Source of the DNA: Aegilops tauschii subsp. strangulata
Lineage: Eukaryota; Streptophyta; Magnoliopsida; Poales; Poaceae
Assembly: GCF_002575655.3 (NCBI RefSeq)
Contig: NC_053037.3
Span: forward strand, 139,139,207 to 139,203,206
Length of the DNA: 64,000 nucleotides
Direction: 5' to 3'
Below the pieces are notes generated by a model. The model saw only the letters and a list, made by a program, of their open reading frames with translations, did no database searches and was not told the origin of the DNA. The position numbers and the translations under genes were made by a program. The first letter of the stretch is position 1, and each line of letters begins with the position of its first letter. Positions 36,926 through 48,002 of this stretch are shown here, one piece after another.

Positions 36926-39900
36926 ACGGGAATGAAATGAGCTACCTTGGTCAAGCGATCAACCACTACCCAGATGGAATCATAACCTGAACGGGTCCTG
37001 GGTAATCCTGTGATAAAATCCATTCCAAGTTTCTCCCATTTCCACTCGGGAATCGGCAAAGGTTGAAGTAACCCTGCTGGCTTCTGATGTTCCGCCTTTA
37101 CTCGCTGGCAAACATCGCATACTGCTACGTACTCGGCAATATCCTTCTTCATACCTGTCCACCAGAAACTTTCCTTTAATTCCAGATACATCTTGGTGTT
37201 GCCTGGGTGAATCGAGTACGGTGAATCATGGGCCTCCTGAAGAATTAACTTCCTGACCTCTGGGTCATTAGGCACATAGATGCGATCCTCAAACCATAAA
37301 GTTTCGTGCTCATCTTCACGAAAACCTTTAGCCTTTCCGTTACTTATCTTTTCCTTTATCTCTGCAATTCCCTTGTCTGTCTTCTGGGCTTCACGGATTC
37401 TTTCGGTCAGAGTGGACTGTATATCCAAAGTGGCGACAAATCCTCTCGGTACTATCTCCAGTCGGAGCTCTCTGAGATCGTCGGCTAATTCCTGAGGTAA
37501 TCCTCCAGCTATGAGGGTGTTCACATAACTTTTACGGCTCAAGGCATCTGCTACAACATTTGCCTTCCCTGGGTGATAATGCAATCTCATGTCATAGTCC
37601 ATCAATTCAAGCCATCTCCTCTGCCTGAGGTTCAATTCCTTCTGCGTGAAAATATACTTCAGGCTCTTATGATCCGTGTAAACATCACAACTGTTTCCGA
37701 CAAGGAAATGTCTCCAGGTCTTGAGTGCGTGCACTACGGCTGCTAACGCCAAATCGTGTGTGGCATAATTCATCTCGTGAGGTCGTAGTTGTCTGGAGGT
37801 ATAAGCTACAACTTTACCTTCCTGCATGAGCACTCCTCCGAGTCCTTGACGAGAAGCATCACAATATACCTGGTAATCCTTGTGTATGTCCGGCAAAATT
37901 AGCACCGGGGCGGTAACCAAACGTTTCTTCAGCTCCTGAAAACTGGCTTCACAATCCTCGGTCCAAATGTACTTGGCTTCCTTCTTCAACAGCTCAGTCA
38001 TGGGCTTGGCAATCTTGGAGAAATTCTCAATAAACCTCCGATAATATCCTGCGAGTCCGAGAAAACTGCGGATCTCCTTGACTGAGGTGGGGGACTGCCA
38101 GTTGGTGACCGATTCGACCTTGGTGGGGTCGACTGCTATTCCTTCTCCTGAAATAACATGTCCGAGGAATCTGACTTCCTTCAGCCAAAATTCACATTTG
38201 CTGAACTTGGCATATAACTGATATTCCCGGAGTTTCTCCAGAACTAGACGCAGATGTTCCTTATGCTCTTCCTCGCTCTTGGAGAAAACCAATATGTCAT
38301 CGATGAACACCACGACAAAGTTGTCCAGATATTCCATAAATACCTTGTTCATCATGCTCATGAAATACGCAGGGGCATTAGTCAATCGGAATGACATGAC
38401 GGTATACTCATATAAACCATACCTGGTGGTGAAAGCTGTTTTGGGTATATCCTGTTTACGAATCTTCAGCTGATGATACCCTGATCGAAGATCGATCTTG
38501 GAGAATACCTTGGCTCCAACTAGCTGATCAAATAAATCATTAATCATCGGCAGAGGGTACTTGTTCTTGATGGTCACATCGTTCAATGAACGATAATCCA
38601 CAACCATTCTCAGGGTTCCATCCTTCTTCTCTACCAAAAGAACTGGGGCTCCCCAAGGCGACGAGCTTGGGTGAATATATCCTTTCTCCAATAGCTCCTT
38701 AATTTGCTTCTTGATCTCTTCCAAATCATTCGGGGGCATCCGATAGGGTCTCTTGGATATTGGGGTTGTGCCGGGCAATAACTCAATCAAAAACTCAATG
38801 TCTCTGTCCGGTGGCATTCCTGGTAATTCCTCTGGAAACACATCGGGAAAATCTTGCACTACGGGCACTTCCTCCTGAACAACTCCCGTGAGGGAATTTA
38901 CCCGATTCTTCATCGGTGTGCGTCTGGATACATACTTGATCCTCTTCTCCACCGGGGTGGTGAGCAAAATCGTCTTGCGGGCACAGTCGATGTTGCCTTC
39001 AAACTTGGTCAACCAATCCATGCCTAGAATTACATCCAAACTCTGGGATTCCAATACTATGAGGTTTGCGGGAAAATCATGGTTTCCGATGCTGAGGGTC
39101 GAATGACAGCCTAAGCCTGCCGTCATCTCTCCTCCTGGGGAAGTGACCTGAAGCGGGGTTCTAAGGGTTCTAGTGGGCAACCCGTACTTTTCCACAACTA
39201 CCCTTGATATGAATGAATGCGTTGCAACGGAATCAAAGAGTACCAATACTGGATGTGAATTTAATAAAAACTTACCAACCACAGTGTCTGGCTGATCATA
39301 GACGTCCTCCACGTCAAGGTGATTCACCTGAGCACGAGGAAAAGGGTTGGGCTTCTTTGCTGAGCTTCCATTGCCGTTGCCGTTTCCATTCCTCTGCTTT
39401 GCCTCCGGACAATCGGTGGCATAGTGTCCTGTCTTCTGGCACTTGAAACAGGTGATATGACTCAGATCCTTCTGAGCCGGAGTAGGACGGTGCTGGTTGC
39501 CATTGCCTCCATTGCCTGACTTAGAGTTGTTGTCGTGGTTGCGATTGTTCCCATTCCCTCCATGGTTATGTCCTCCATGACTATGTCCTCCATGGGTGTG
39601 ATGGGTATGTCCTCCCGAGTATGGGGTATAGCGGGGCTTCTGCTGAGCTCCGGAGTTGTACTTTCCCTGGCCATATTTCCGCTTGCGGCTATCAATCTGC
39701 TGCTGCTTGCCTTCAAGTATGGTGGCCTTGTCTACTAGCTCCTGGTAGTTGTTGAAGGTAGCCACCATTAGCTGCATTCCTAGCTCATCATTGAGTCCCT
39801 CGAGAAACTTCTTTTGCTTTGCGGCATCTGTGGCCACATCATCTGGGGCATAGCGAGATAATTTGCTGAACTCATCCACGTACTGCCCCACAGTACGGTT

Positions 39901-40237
39901 CCCCTGGCGTAAGTTGCGGAACTCACGCTTCTTCAGACTCATGGCTCCAGCTGAGACATGAGCGGTGCGGAAAGCCTGCTGGAACTGATCCCATGTCATG
40001 GTGGCAACCGGATAAGTGTCGGTGTAGTTCTCCCACCAAGAGGCTGCAGGTCCATCAAGCTGATGTGCGGCAAAGCGCACCTTCTCTGCATCTGTGCACC
40101 CAGTAGTGGCTAACTCCCTTCCGACCTTGCGGAGCCAATCATCAGCCACAATCGGCTCAGTGCTGCTAGAGAACACTGGCGGATTCAGCCTTAGGAAGCG
40201 GGTCAAGTTGTCAACAGGGGGTGGTGGCGGTGGATTC

Positions 40238-40272
<35 letters not shown>

Positions 40273-40371
40273 CTGGTTCTGGATGAGCATCTGCATCAGG
40301 GCATTCTGCTGCTGGATCAGCTGGGTGAGCTCCGGCGGAAAGTTGAAACCGGGGTCACGTCTCGGAGGCAT
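36904..40371 (-). CDS. gag-pol: Gypsy gag-pol polyprotein (gag, protease, RT, RNase H, integrase start)
   Basis: A 1,155-codon open frame from the Met at 40371 (MPPRRDPGF), preferred over the in-frame Met at 40410. In order: a poly-Asn/poly-Pro tract encoded by a TTG microsatellite (40238-40272), the retrotransposon gag domain ([28 protein letters not shown]), a CCHC zinc knuckle [14 protein letters not shown] (~39410-39450), protease, RT with [11 protein letters not shown] (38296-38307), RNase H ([11 protein letters not shown]), and the integrase HHCC zinc finger and first catalytic Asp ([11 protein letters not shown]). Two lesions are visible. The protease active site reads DSV (39226-39234) where DSG is expected, a single-base change. 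The frame ends at 36904 because of an indel near 36920. Otherwise remarkably intact for an element of this size. Confidence 0.95.
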
Positions 40372-40595
40372 CTGGTGTTTTGGAGTGGATGAGAAATTAG
40401 AATAGAACAAGGGTCTAATGAGAAAATAGCACTACCCATATGAATGCATAATCATAATCACACCAATCATTTATTCATTCATCTCAAACAAGGTTCCATC
40501 TCGGATTACAAAATCTCGCGACTAATCGAAAATAACGGCCTAACTGATCGACGAAAATAAAATAAAATAACATGGCGGTCGGCTAAATGTCTTCA

Positions 40596-41345
40596 TCAAT
40601 TATTCTTGCGTCCTCCGGTGCGGCGTCCTCTGGTGCGGCGTCTCCTCTTGCGGCTTCCTTCGGTGGAGCTCTCTTCATAATCCTGGTCATTGCTCACGAG
40701 GGGTCCATCATCTCCACTCGGAAAAAGGTCTTTTCCCAGGTCTATCTTCTCATCCAATGTGGCAATATATTTATCCCGGACCTCGATTCTATCCATAAAA
40801 TCCTTGACTTCTTCTTCATGTTCAAGGAAGTCCGCGCGTGCTTTCTCCTCCAGTTCCAGTTCACGGAACAACAACCTCCTGTGTACCTTCGAGTTTCGGC
40901 GCATCTGGATTTCCCAGTTCCTGATGAGACTCTCCAAGTCTTGGACATATGAAAGAATGGAGTCGTCCTCTACGGTACGGATGATATCTCCATTCCTAGC
41001 TCTGCGGGAAATCATGGCGAGGTCTGATGGGTCGAGCTCGACCCTGTACTCTTCTCGGAGATGTCCAAGTGCACGATAAATCGCCATGTCTCTTCCGAGG
41101 ATCCAAGTGAAATCGGTAAACTCAAAGTCAATGGGCTCTGAATGTCCTCCGAAGGTCCTCCCTGGAATGTGCACCTTAATCCTGTAGCGGGTATCCGTCG
41201 AAAGTGCATTCGTAGGCTTCCCGGTGATTGAGGGCAGAGCAATCTTCAGCTTCTTCACGATCTGAACCAGCTTCTTGCCGAGAAGCATCGTCTCATCTGG
41301 CTGGCAAAACTCCGGTAGCAGAACTGGGGTGAACTCGGCGGCCAT
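40596..41345 (-). CDS. Uncharacterised extra ORF upstream of gag in the Gypsy element
   Basis: A 249-codon sense-strand ORF, intact, starting 147 bp after the 5' LTR and ending 225 bp before the gag Met, so probably the first ORF on the genomic RNA. Residues ~1-50 (MAAEFTPVLLPEFCQPDE...) are followed by ~52-107 with an RYRIKVHIPGRTFGGHSEP stretch and an Ala/Leu helix (IYRALGHLREEY), loosely like a double-stranded-RNA-binding fold. Residues ~128-203 are charged and heptad-like (coiled coil likely). The tail is acidic, then strongly basic (RKRRRRTRGRRTGGRK), which could be a nuclear-localisation or RNA-binding signal. From memory, related ORFs occur in other grass Gypsy elements, with no established role I can name. 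Function unknown; the dsRBD idea is inference. Confidence 0.75.
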   Translation of the reverse strand: MAAEFTPVLLPEFCQPDETMLLGKKLVQIVKKLKIALPSITGKPTNALSTDTRYRIKVHIPGRTFGGHSEPIDFEFTDFTWILGRDMAIYRALGHLREEYRVELDPSDLAMISRRARNGDIIRTVEDDSILSYVQDLESLIRNWEIQMRRNSKVHRRLLFRELELEEKARADFLEHEEEVKDFMDRIEVRDKYIATLDEKIDLGKDLFPSGDDGPLVSNDQDYEESSTEGSRKRRRRTRGRRTGGRKNN

Positions 41346-41474
41346 CTAGAATGTTGAAAATCGGAGAGAAGTCAGAAATGAACAGGGGAGAATTACGGAA
41401 TGATAAGGACATAAAATAAAATAGTCTCTTCCTATGGCTTTCCGATCCTAGGGGTTACGTCCTACGGTCAGCGT

Positions 41475-41488
41475 GTGCTCTGATACCA
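41475..41488 (-). other. Tekay-type primer-binding site
   Basis: Minus strand TGGTATCAGAGCAC, four bases from the 5' LTR border; complementary to the initiator tRNA-Met 3' end over its first 12 bases. Confidence 0.85.
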
Positions 41489-41492
41489 TCTC

Positions 41493-44400
41493 TGTAGCGA
41501 CCTGACCCGAAATCGGTCAAGTCTCTGTGTAGCTGTACCATCCTAAGATCATCCCGGCACACACAGTACATTGATGCAAAGATTCAAAGTTCAATCACAC
41601 CTGAATTTATTAAACGATTCTCATATCGAGTCTTTATTACATCATAATAAATTCGGCCGAAGGCCAACTCATGAGAAATAAACTAAATAAAGCTGCGGAA
41701 ACGTAGACGAATAGTGAGTCCATCCGACTCCATAGGGCAATCGCCAAGGGTGGATCGTAGCCTCACTCCTGGTCGGAAAATTCCTCTGCAACATAAGACG
41801 TTGCAGCCGTGTAGGTCAGCATTTTGAATATGCCGGCAAGTCATGAAGAGAGAACGACAATAAAATTACTAATACTATATGCAATTTAGCTGTGGGGCTC
41901 TAAGTTTCATTGTTGTGCGAAAAAGCCGGTTTTTCCCTACAACAAGGACTTGTTTGCAATTACTACAAAATGTTGGTAGTTATTGAGATGGTTCCGCCAA
42001 CCAATGTCTCATTCCCAATTATTAAATAACCCCCTCAATTAATTTATTAAGTTTAGTGTTGAGATATCCGAAATACTCCAATCCCAGAGGCTCATTTGTC
42101 CGTAACCGGGGACACGGCTAATCGATTAGGTTGTTACTCTGCAGAGTCTTGTGCACTTTACCCGCAAGAATCGTTCCCTCCTTTAAGTCTTCGCACTACC
42201 TGGTGTTTGAAGACGGGACGAACGAAACAGGGTCTTCCGTAGAGTTTCTCTGGGCCACTGCCGGTGCCCATCCAATCCTACCGTTCTTCTACATCTCGTA
42301 GCACCGTCCGGCCAGAGTCACGCCTAGGGTCGACCAAGCCAGAGCCCATAATGGCTTGCAGCTGCACAGGTAAGCTTCTGGTCAATGGGGTATCCATCCG
42401 TCTCTTCGTGGCTGGGTGAAGCTTTCCGCAAGATGTCATGGCGCTTCTCCATGCATCCCGACCATCCGCTGGTTTCTCCAGGGTGCCCGTCAACCGTCCT
42501 CCACCCAGTAGTGAATTTTGAAGTCCATCTTGAGCTTGATGTCATGGGGTTTTCATCATCTTGACTCTCGCATCCCCCTTATGAATCACTCAACCAACCC
42601 CGTCTACGAGCATAGCAAAATAAACTACATCGTCCCGGGCATCGGTAACAAGGGAGAAGGGTTCATCCTACCTCATGATACTACTCAAGAACATAACTTA
42701 ACAAAATTCTCCTACTGCATGCATGGTGGGGAGGTATAACTCTAATGCAATAAAATCATAGGTATTGTAAAAACATGATCAAATGACTTGCCTGGCTGAC
42801 GGTCTTCGAAAGCTAGCGACTCGTAATAGCAGGCTTCGCACTCCGGGAATTCTACCGAGTCAAACAATAGCACAAATAAGTATAGCACAATATAACATAA
42901 CAGCAAGTTGAAGTAAAACACCTAAGCACTCAAACCAAAACCAAAGAAAAATTTGGAGAAAGCAAATCAAGGTTTTCATCATATCAAGCAACAACTAAGA
43001 AATAGTTTACACAACTAAAACTTTTCTTAACAGAACCTAAGCATTGGTTTTGCTAACTAACAGAAGGGAAAACATCGTACAAACTAGTAGCAAAAAGAAT
43101 CACATCAAAAGCTATTATAGAACTCCTATTATGCCTAAAACAATCCTAGCAAAGAAAATAAAATAAATTTTTTTATTCTACCGTAAATAAAAGTTCATCC
43201 TCTGTAGCTACAGAAACTAATCTAAAATAAACTATAACATAATAAAAATAAAATTATTTACTAACTAGAACAGTAGGAAAACAGTAGCTAGCTAAATAAA
43301 CAAGAAAAACTTGATTTCGACATAAAACTAATTGTTTATTAAATCTAAAAATACCCAAACAAATTCCTACTGCTAGGCATGGTCAAAACTAAGCAGTAGA
43401 AAAAAGAATCACTAAAAATAATAATCCTAACTCAATTTATGGCAGAAAAACTAATCTGTCTAAATCTAATATAAAACTATTTCTAATAATTTAAACATGG
43501 CTAAACATATTTTCTACAGAAACTACAACAAATTTGCAAACTAACAAAAAAAGAATCAACTAAAAATATTAAAAAAAACCTAAGAGAAACAGATTTTACA
43601 AGATTGGAACTTTTCTGTTTTTAAAACAGAACGTAAATAACAGAAAAAAAACTAATGGGCGCTATTGGGCTCGGGGTGGTGCGATCTGAAACTAAACCGC
43701 GCCCGGTCGTTAACTAACATACGCGTACAGTGTATAACTAAAAGAAACCAGTGAACCGGTTTAAATCTAAACCTAAAAAAACCGTACACTAAAACCAATA
43801 AAAAAACGAGTTACTAAACCGATCTAACGGTTCGATCTAAAAGAAAAAAATAGAGGAGCGCTCGTGCTTACAGAGGAAACGGGTGTGGCAGGGAAGAAGA
43901 GGCCGGTGGGCGGCGGGGCTCCGGTCGTCGGCGGCGTCGGCGAGGATATCCAGGTGATGCGGGTGTTCGGGGGCGTCCGATTTTCTGTGGACGGTGAGCT
44001 GAGGGGATGTCGGGGACGGCGGAGACGACGAAGACGAGGCGGTGGAGCTCGGTGCTCCGGTGGAGCGTGCGGGGTTGGGAGTGGCCTCTGGAGATGACGA
44101 AGACGAACAAAAACATGTCAAAAAGGTTTGTGAGGTCGGGCTAGACCGATAGCAGAGGTTAGAGAGGCTGGGGATGCTCATCGGTGAAGCAAAACGGCGG
44201 TGAACTTCGGTGGCTGGGGCAAGATCGGAACGGCGAGGGCGCGAGCTATGGTGGGAGTTGGGGTAGGGTTTTTGGGGGGTTCGGAAGAGGAGGGGCTTGG
44301 CCTTTTATAGGGCGTAGTCTTGGGCGAGGGGGCGTCTCGGGATCACGATCCGGAGAGGATCGGAACCGCGGCGGCGTCGGGCATGCTCCGATTCGGTTTC

Positions 44401-45049
44401 GTGAGCGAGGGGTTGGGGATGAGGGCGGGCCCGGGGCGTCAGCGAGAGAGAGGGGGGAAAGGCGCGACGGGCGACCGAGGGGGAGAGGAAATCGGGCGCG
44501 GGGCGCTGGGCTGCGGCAGCTCAGGCGCTGGCGGGCTCGCGCCTGCCCCGCTGGCTGGGCCGGTTGGCGCTGGCTGGGCTGGTTGGCCTGGCTGGCGCCT
44601 GGGGCTTTGCCTCTTTTCTTTTTGTTTTTGAATTAGAGAGAAGAGAAAACATAGAAAAATATATATTATTTTTTATAGGACATATATATATATATATATC
44701 AAAATTCTCAGGGGAATTAATCCTACAACGTGGACATTTTTCCAGGGGCAAATCTCAAACTAAAAAAACAATTTTCTGGAAATCCCAAATAAAATTCAAA
44801 TTTGAATTCAAACTTTTTGGCAATATTTTTATTCTGACATTTTTGGAGTGTCATGTTTACACCTCTCATACTTTTGCTCAAGTATTTGTCAGGCATTGTT
44901 TGAAATAAATTCAACTGCCAATTTGAATCCAAATTCCAACAAACTCAAAAGCCTCTGAAATAATTAAAATGTCACTCAATTCAAGCAATATGCATAGATG
45001 CTTAGCTATAATTGTAAAACATTCCAAATGGGAAATTTGGGATGTTACA
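41493..45049 (-). repeat. Tekay-type Gypsy 5' LTR
   Basis: 3,557 bp, uninterrupted. Minus-strand TATAAAA at 44309-44303. Compared with the 3' LTR it has an extra GGTGCTCC-type segment of 18 bp near 44048-44065 and scattered substitutions. GC-rich leader frames (43837-44636) are not genes. Confidence 0.95.
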
Positions 45050-45773
45050 AGTGAGCAGCTGGAGTTTCTTGGCATTGCTATCACGAACAATGAGGAGAGC
45101 CTTCGGTTAGATGTGAGTACCTTTAGTTCCATGGTTGATCCTCCACTTAAATGCATTATCCGAGTATTTCTCAACTAGCTTCTTGAGTTCACATGCGCCT
45201 TTATCATGGCTAAATTCAGATTTTAATAGTCATTTTACATATAATTATTTCTTGCTTAGGACATATATGGCATACCGCCGCAATGCTCGCCTATTCTAGT
45301 ATCGCCTTCCTCTGACCATGAGGGTCTGCACAGTGGGGGTTCTCTGGTTAAAGTCTAGTTGAGTTCATCACCATCTTCATCTGGAGCTACAACATGTAGC
45401 AAAATGAGAATGAGATGGACACTTGAGATCTCCATGAGCGTTTTGTGGAGACTCCGAAAAAGTTCGGAGGACCGGAAAGTAGGGTGATCACTCTGTTAAA
45501 TTTTTGGGGCATTTTTCTTGAAAATAGAACCATCGTTTAGATGTTTATTCCATGTACATATCTTGTAGAGGCAACTCCCAAGGGTGTGCTGAACCTTATG
45601 AAGGTAGAAGGCTTGACAATCTTTCACGTAAAGATCCATTTGCAGGTAAATGGCCAAATATATTTAAATGCATACTCACAAACATAGCATCACATTGCGA
45701 TATTATACACCACTTGTTATTTCAAAATGCAGAACTATCAACATGAGAAGTATATTGCGGAGAAAAAAAGAAG
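45050..45773 (+). pseudogene. PHR1-like: PHR1-like MYB-CC transcription factor, 3' part
   Basis: The interrupted exon resumes at AGTGA (45050) and reads SEQLEFLGIAITNNEESLRLD to a GTGAGT donor at 45113. The next exon (from 45260, after TTGCTTAG) reads DIYGIPPQ..., has an in-frame TAG at 45356-45358, and reaches the MYB repeat as RMRWTLE, then LHERFVE in a shifted frame: an indel hits the DNA-binding domain. A third exon (45569-45645, between TTGTAG and GTAAAT) encodes ATPKGVLNLMKVEGLTIF and HVKIHLQ, the MYB recognition region with the SHLQ signature Ser changed to Ile. A fourth (45733-45773) reads NYQHEKYIAEKKR. The coiled-coil domain and C-terminus were not found. Intron positions match a true gene origin, so this is not a processed copy. 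Confidence 0.85.
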
Positions 45774-45959
45774 GTAAGACAACTAAGGTGAAGGAAAAAT
45801 CTATATAGATTAAGTGTCATATAATTTCTGAATATTTGACATAGTGGCAGTTGTTTTCATTCATAATCTTGCCATTCTCATGAAGTTGCTTTGAGTTGTA
45901 ATTTTGTCAATCTCATGAAGTTTTCTTTGGTGAACCAATAGATTTAGACATGAAGTACA

Positions 45960-47235
45960 TATACGAGGACTACGTTGAGGCGTCTGACGACTCGTGTGAT
46001 GAGTAGGATCATGCAGGCGGTCCTTGCAGATGTGAAGCACGCGGAAGTGCATATTTGTAGTTTCAAGGAATCGGTCAAGGGTCATCAAGTACTGAATCGG
46101 AATAGGGCACGGGGGCATTTGACGCTGATGGACGACTACTTTTCCCTCGATCCCTATTCACAGACAATTTCGCCAGCGCTTTCAGATGCGGAAAAATGTG
46201 TTCGGTCGCCTCTACAATGGCACGTCCGATCATATGATCACTACTTCATCTAGAAAAAGGATGCCATGGGTAGAATTGGATTATCTTATTACCAAAAGTG
46301 CACGACTGCATTGTGGATGCTTGCATATGGCACACCCACAGATTCATGGGACAAGTATCTCCAGATGTCTAATAGCACTTGCGGAGACGTCATGGTCAGA
46401 TTTGCCATTGTGGTGGTTGAGGTGTGTATACCTCAGTACTTGAGAGAACCAACTGTCATAGGCACCGAAAAGCTCATGGCACTGTCTAAAGCAAGAGGAT
46501 GGCCAGGTATGCTCGGATCTCTTGATTGCTTGCATATAATATGGAAGAACTGCCCAAAAGCTCTACAAGGGCAATATCAGAGTCATGTTAAGAAGTTCAC
46601 CATCATTCTTGAAGCAGTTGCATCACCAGACCTCTAGATTTGGCACACTTTCTTTGGCATGCCCGGGTCTCACAATGAAACAATGTGCCGCAACGGTCTC
46701 TATTGTTTACTATGTGTACTGAAGGACAAGCTCAGACGTGCAACTATATTGTCAATAGGCATGACTACGACATGGGCTACTATCTGGTTGATGGTATCTA
46801 TCATTCGTGGGCGACCTTCGTCAAGACCATCTCTGAGCTAGTTGGTCAGAAAAGAGCTCACTTTGACCAAAAACAAGAAGAAGATAGAAATGACGTGGAG
46901 AGGGCATTTGGAGTGCTAAAGGCCCGTTTTACAGTTGTTCACGGACCTGCTAACAATCGATTCTGTAGACCTTATGGGGGTTGATGACATGTTGTGTGAT
47001 CATGCACAACATGATCGTGAAGGATGATGGTGAAGATGCTGAGAGGTTTGGAATTTGAGAACATGAGTGATCCTATCCAATTGTCAAATTAGAATCCGGC
47101 CACGTTTAATGAGTTTGTCCTGACGCATTAACAAATTCGGCATCGAGCAACTCATGAAGAGCTTAAAGAAGATTTTATTGAGCAATTGTGGTCGTGGGCA
47201 CTTAAAGAGGACACCCGGAACATATGTGCTAGTTG
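45960..47235 (+). pseudogene. PIF/Harbinger transposase remnant
   Basis: A broken DDE transposase of the HARBI1-like class. Landmarks in order: NRNRARGHLTLMDDYFSLDP (~46094), LSYYQKCTTALWMLAYGTP and VGTEKLMAL-like text (46272-46490), GSLDCLHIIWKNCPKA with the first catalytic Asp (46524-46526), FTIILEAVASPDL followed by a TAG at 46635-46637 where Trp is usual, NYIVNRHDYDMGYYLVDGIY (~46742), DVERAFGVLKARF (46894-46932), then ELKEDFIEQLW and a stop. At least three frames are needed. These proteins cut and paste Harbinger DNA transposons; this copy is dead. TIRs were not identified. It may have removed the missing 3' end of the PHR1-like pseudogene immediately upstream. Confidence 0.85.
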
Positions 47236-47549
47236 AATTCAAGTTTGAACAGATTTATTTTATAACTTAGTTGAATTTGATATTTACATTTGAACTATTG
47301 TCGCATTTTAGTATTTTCGCTTCACAAAGATTTAATATGTTATTATTTTGAGTGTTGTAGACTTAAAAAACAAAGGTGAACGTTTAGCGGACATGGTTGG
47401 ATGGACGACTTCCATATATGTGCCCCGGATGAGTCTGGACTAGTACATAGATAAATGTAGTGTTCGTTTTAAGAGTCGGCGTCGGAAATGACCTTTGTTT
47501 TTCTTAGGAATTAACTGTTACACCGTTTTGATGGTTTGGTTTTTTTTGG
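47236..47549. other. AT-rich spacer, no gene seen
   Basis: Probably 3' flank of the Harbinger remnant: ATGGTTGGATGGACGAC and a run of T/A-rich sequence without an open frame. Confidence 0.4.
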
Positions 47550-47812
47550 GTGAAACTAGCCTATCAGGATTCAAGTTTTAGACTTGGTATTAGTACTCGC
47601 ATTTTTCTGGATTTATTTCAGACTTTCCGACGATGTTCGTTCAGTCGAAGAAGACTTTCCCATCAACTATAAGGTGTATGTGCTGACTTCGTCAACCTCA
47701 AGATATATACCGGCTCAATATTTCGAAGGTGCTCATAGAAGTAATTCGTATGTGTGTGTTCATAAAGATAAGTGCATGTGAACGTGTGTGATTGTACTGC
47801 GTAAAAAAGAAA
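47550..47812 (+). mobile_element. Au-type SINE
   Basis: GACTTGGTATTAGTACTCGC, CATTTTTCTGGATTTATTTC and CTTCGTCAACCTCAAGAT with ACCGGCTCAATATTTCGAAG are diagnostic words of the Triticeae Au SINE. A tRNA-type box B-like GGATTCAAGTTTTAGAC lies near 47567, and the unit ends GTACTGCGT plus an A-rich tail (47803-47812). Substitutions throughout show it is old. It lies ~190 bp beyond the stop codon of the WD40 gene. Confidence 0.75.
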
Positions 47813-48002
47813 GACACTCTGAGCCCGGTGCTGTCAACGGTAATGCTAAGTTTGGATTGGAGAGGATATTGGGTGAAGAAGGAAAAACGACTGATTTAAC
47901 AGAAAAATTAACAATACTGTTATAAACCACTAAACTAAGGTTGGCCCATTGCAAGTTTGCAACGCGCACTCTCCTAATCAACGCTGAATTCAACTCAGCA
48001 TT

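Larger units (their letters stand above)
23838..45049 (-). mobile_element. Complete Tekay/Del-type Gypsy chromovirus, carrying a nested Angela
   Basis: Minus-strand element with termini TGTAGCGACC and GATGTTACA, flanked by a perfect TSD AGTGA (23833-23837 and 45050-45054). Without the nested Angela (24153-32705 plus one GCAGC copy) it is about 12.65 kb. Order on the minus strand is 5' LTR, PBS, an extra ORF, gag-protease-RT-RNase H-integrase with a chromodomain, polypurine tract, 3' LTR. By eye the LTRs differ at roughly 1-2% of sites, so the insertion is young. It sits in an exon of the PHR1-like gene. Confidence 0.96.

Noticed and set aside
47760..47993. Minus-strand open frame overlapping the SINE tail as a gene
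   Set aside because: It overlaps the SINE and has no homology pattern.
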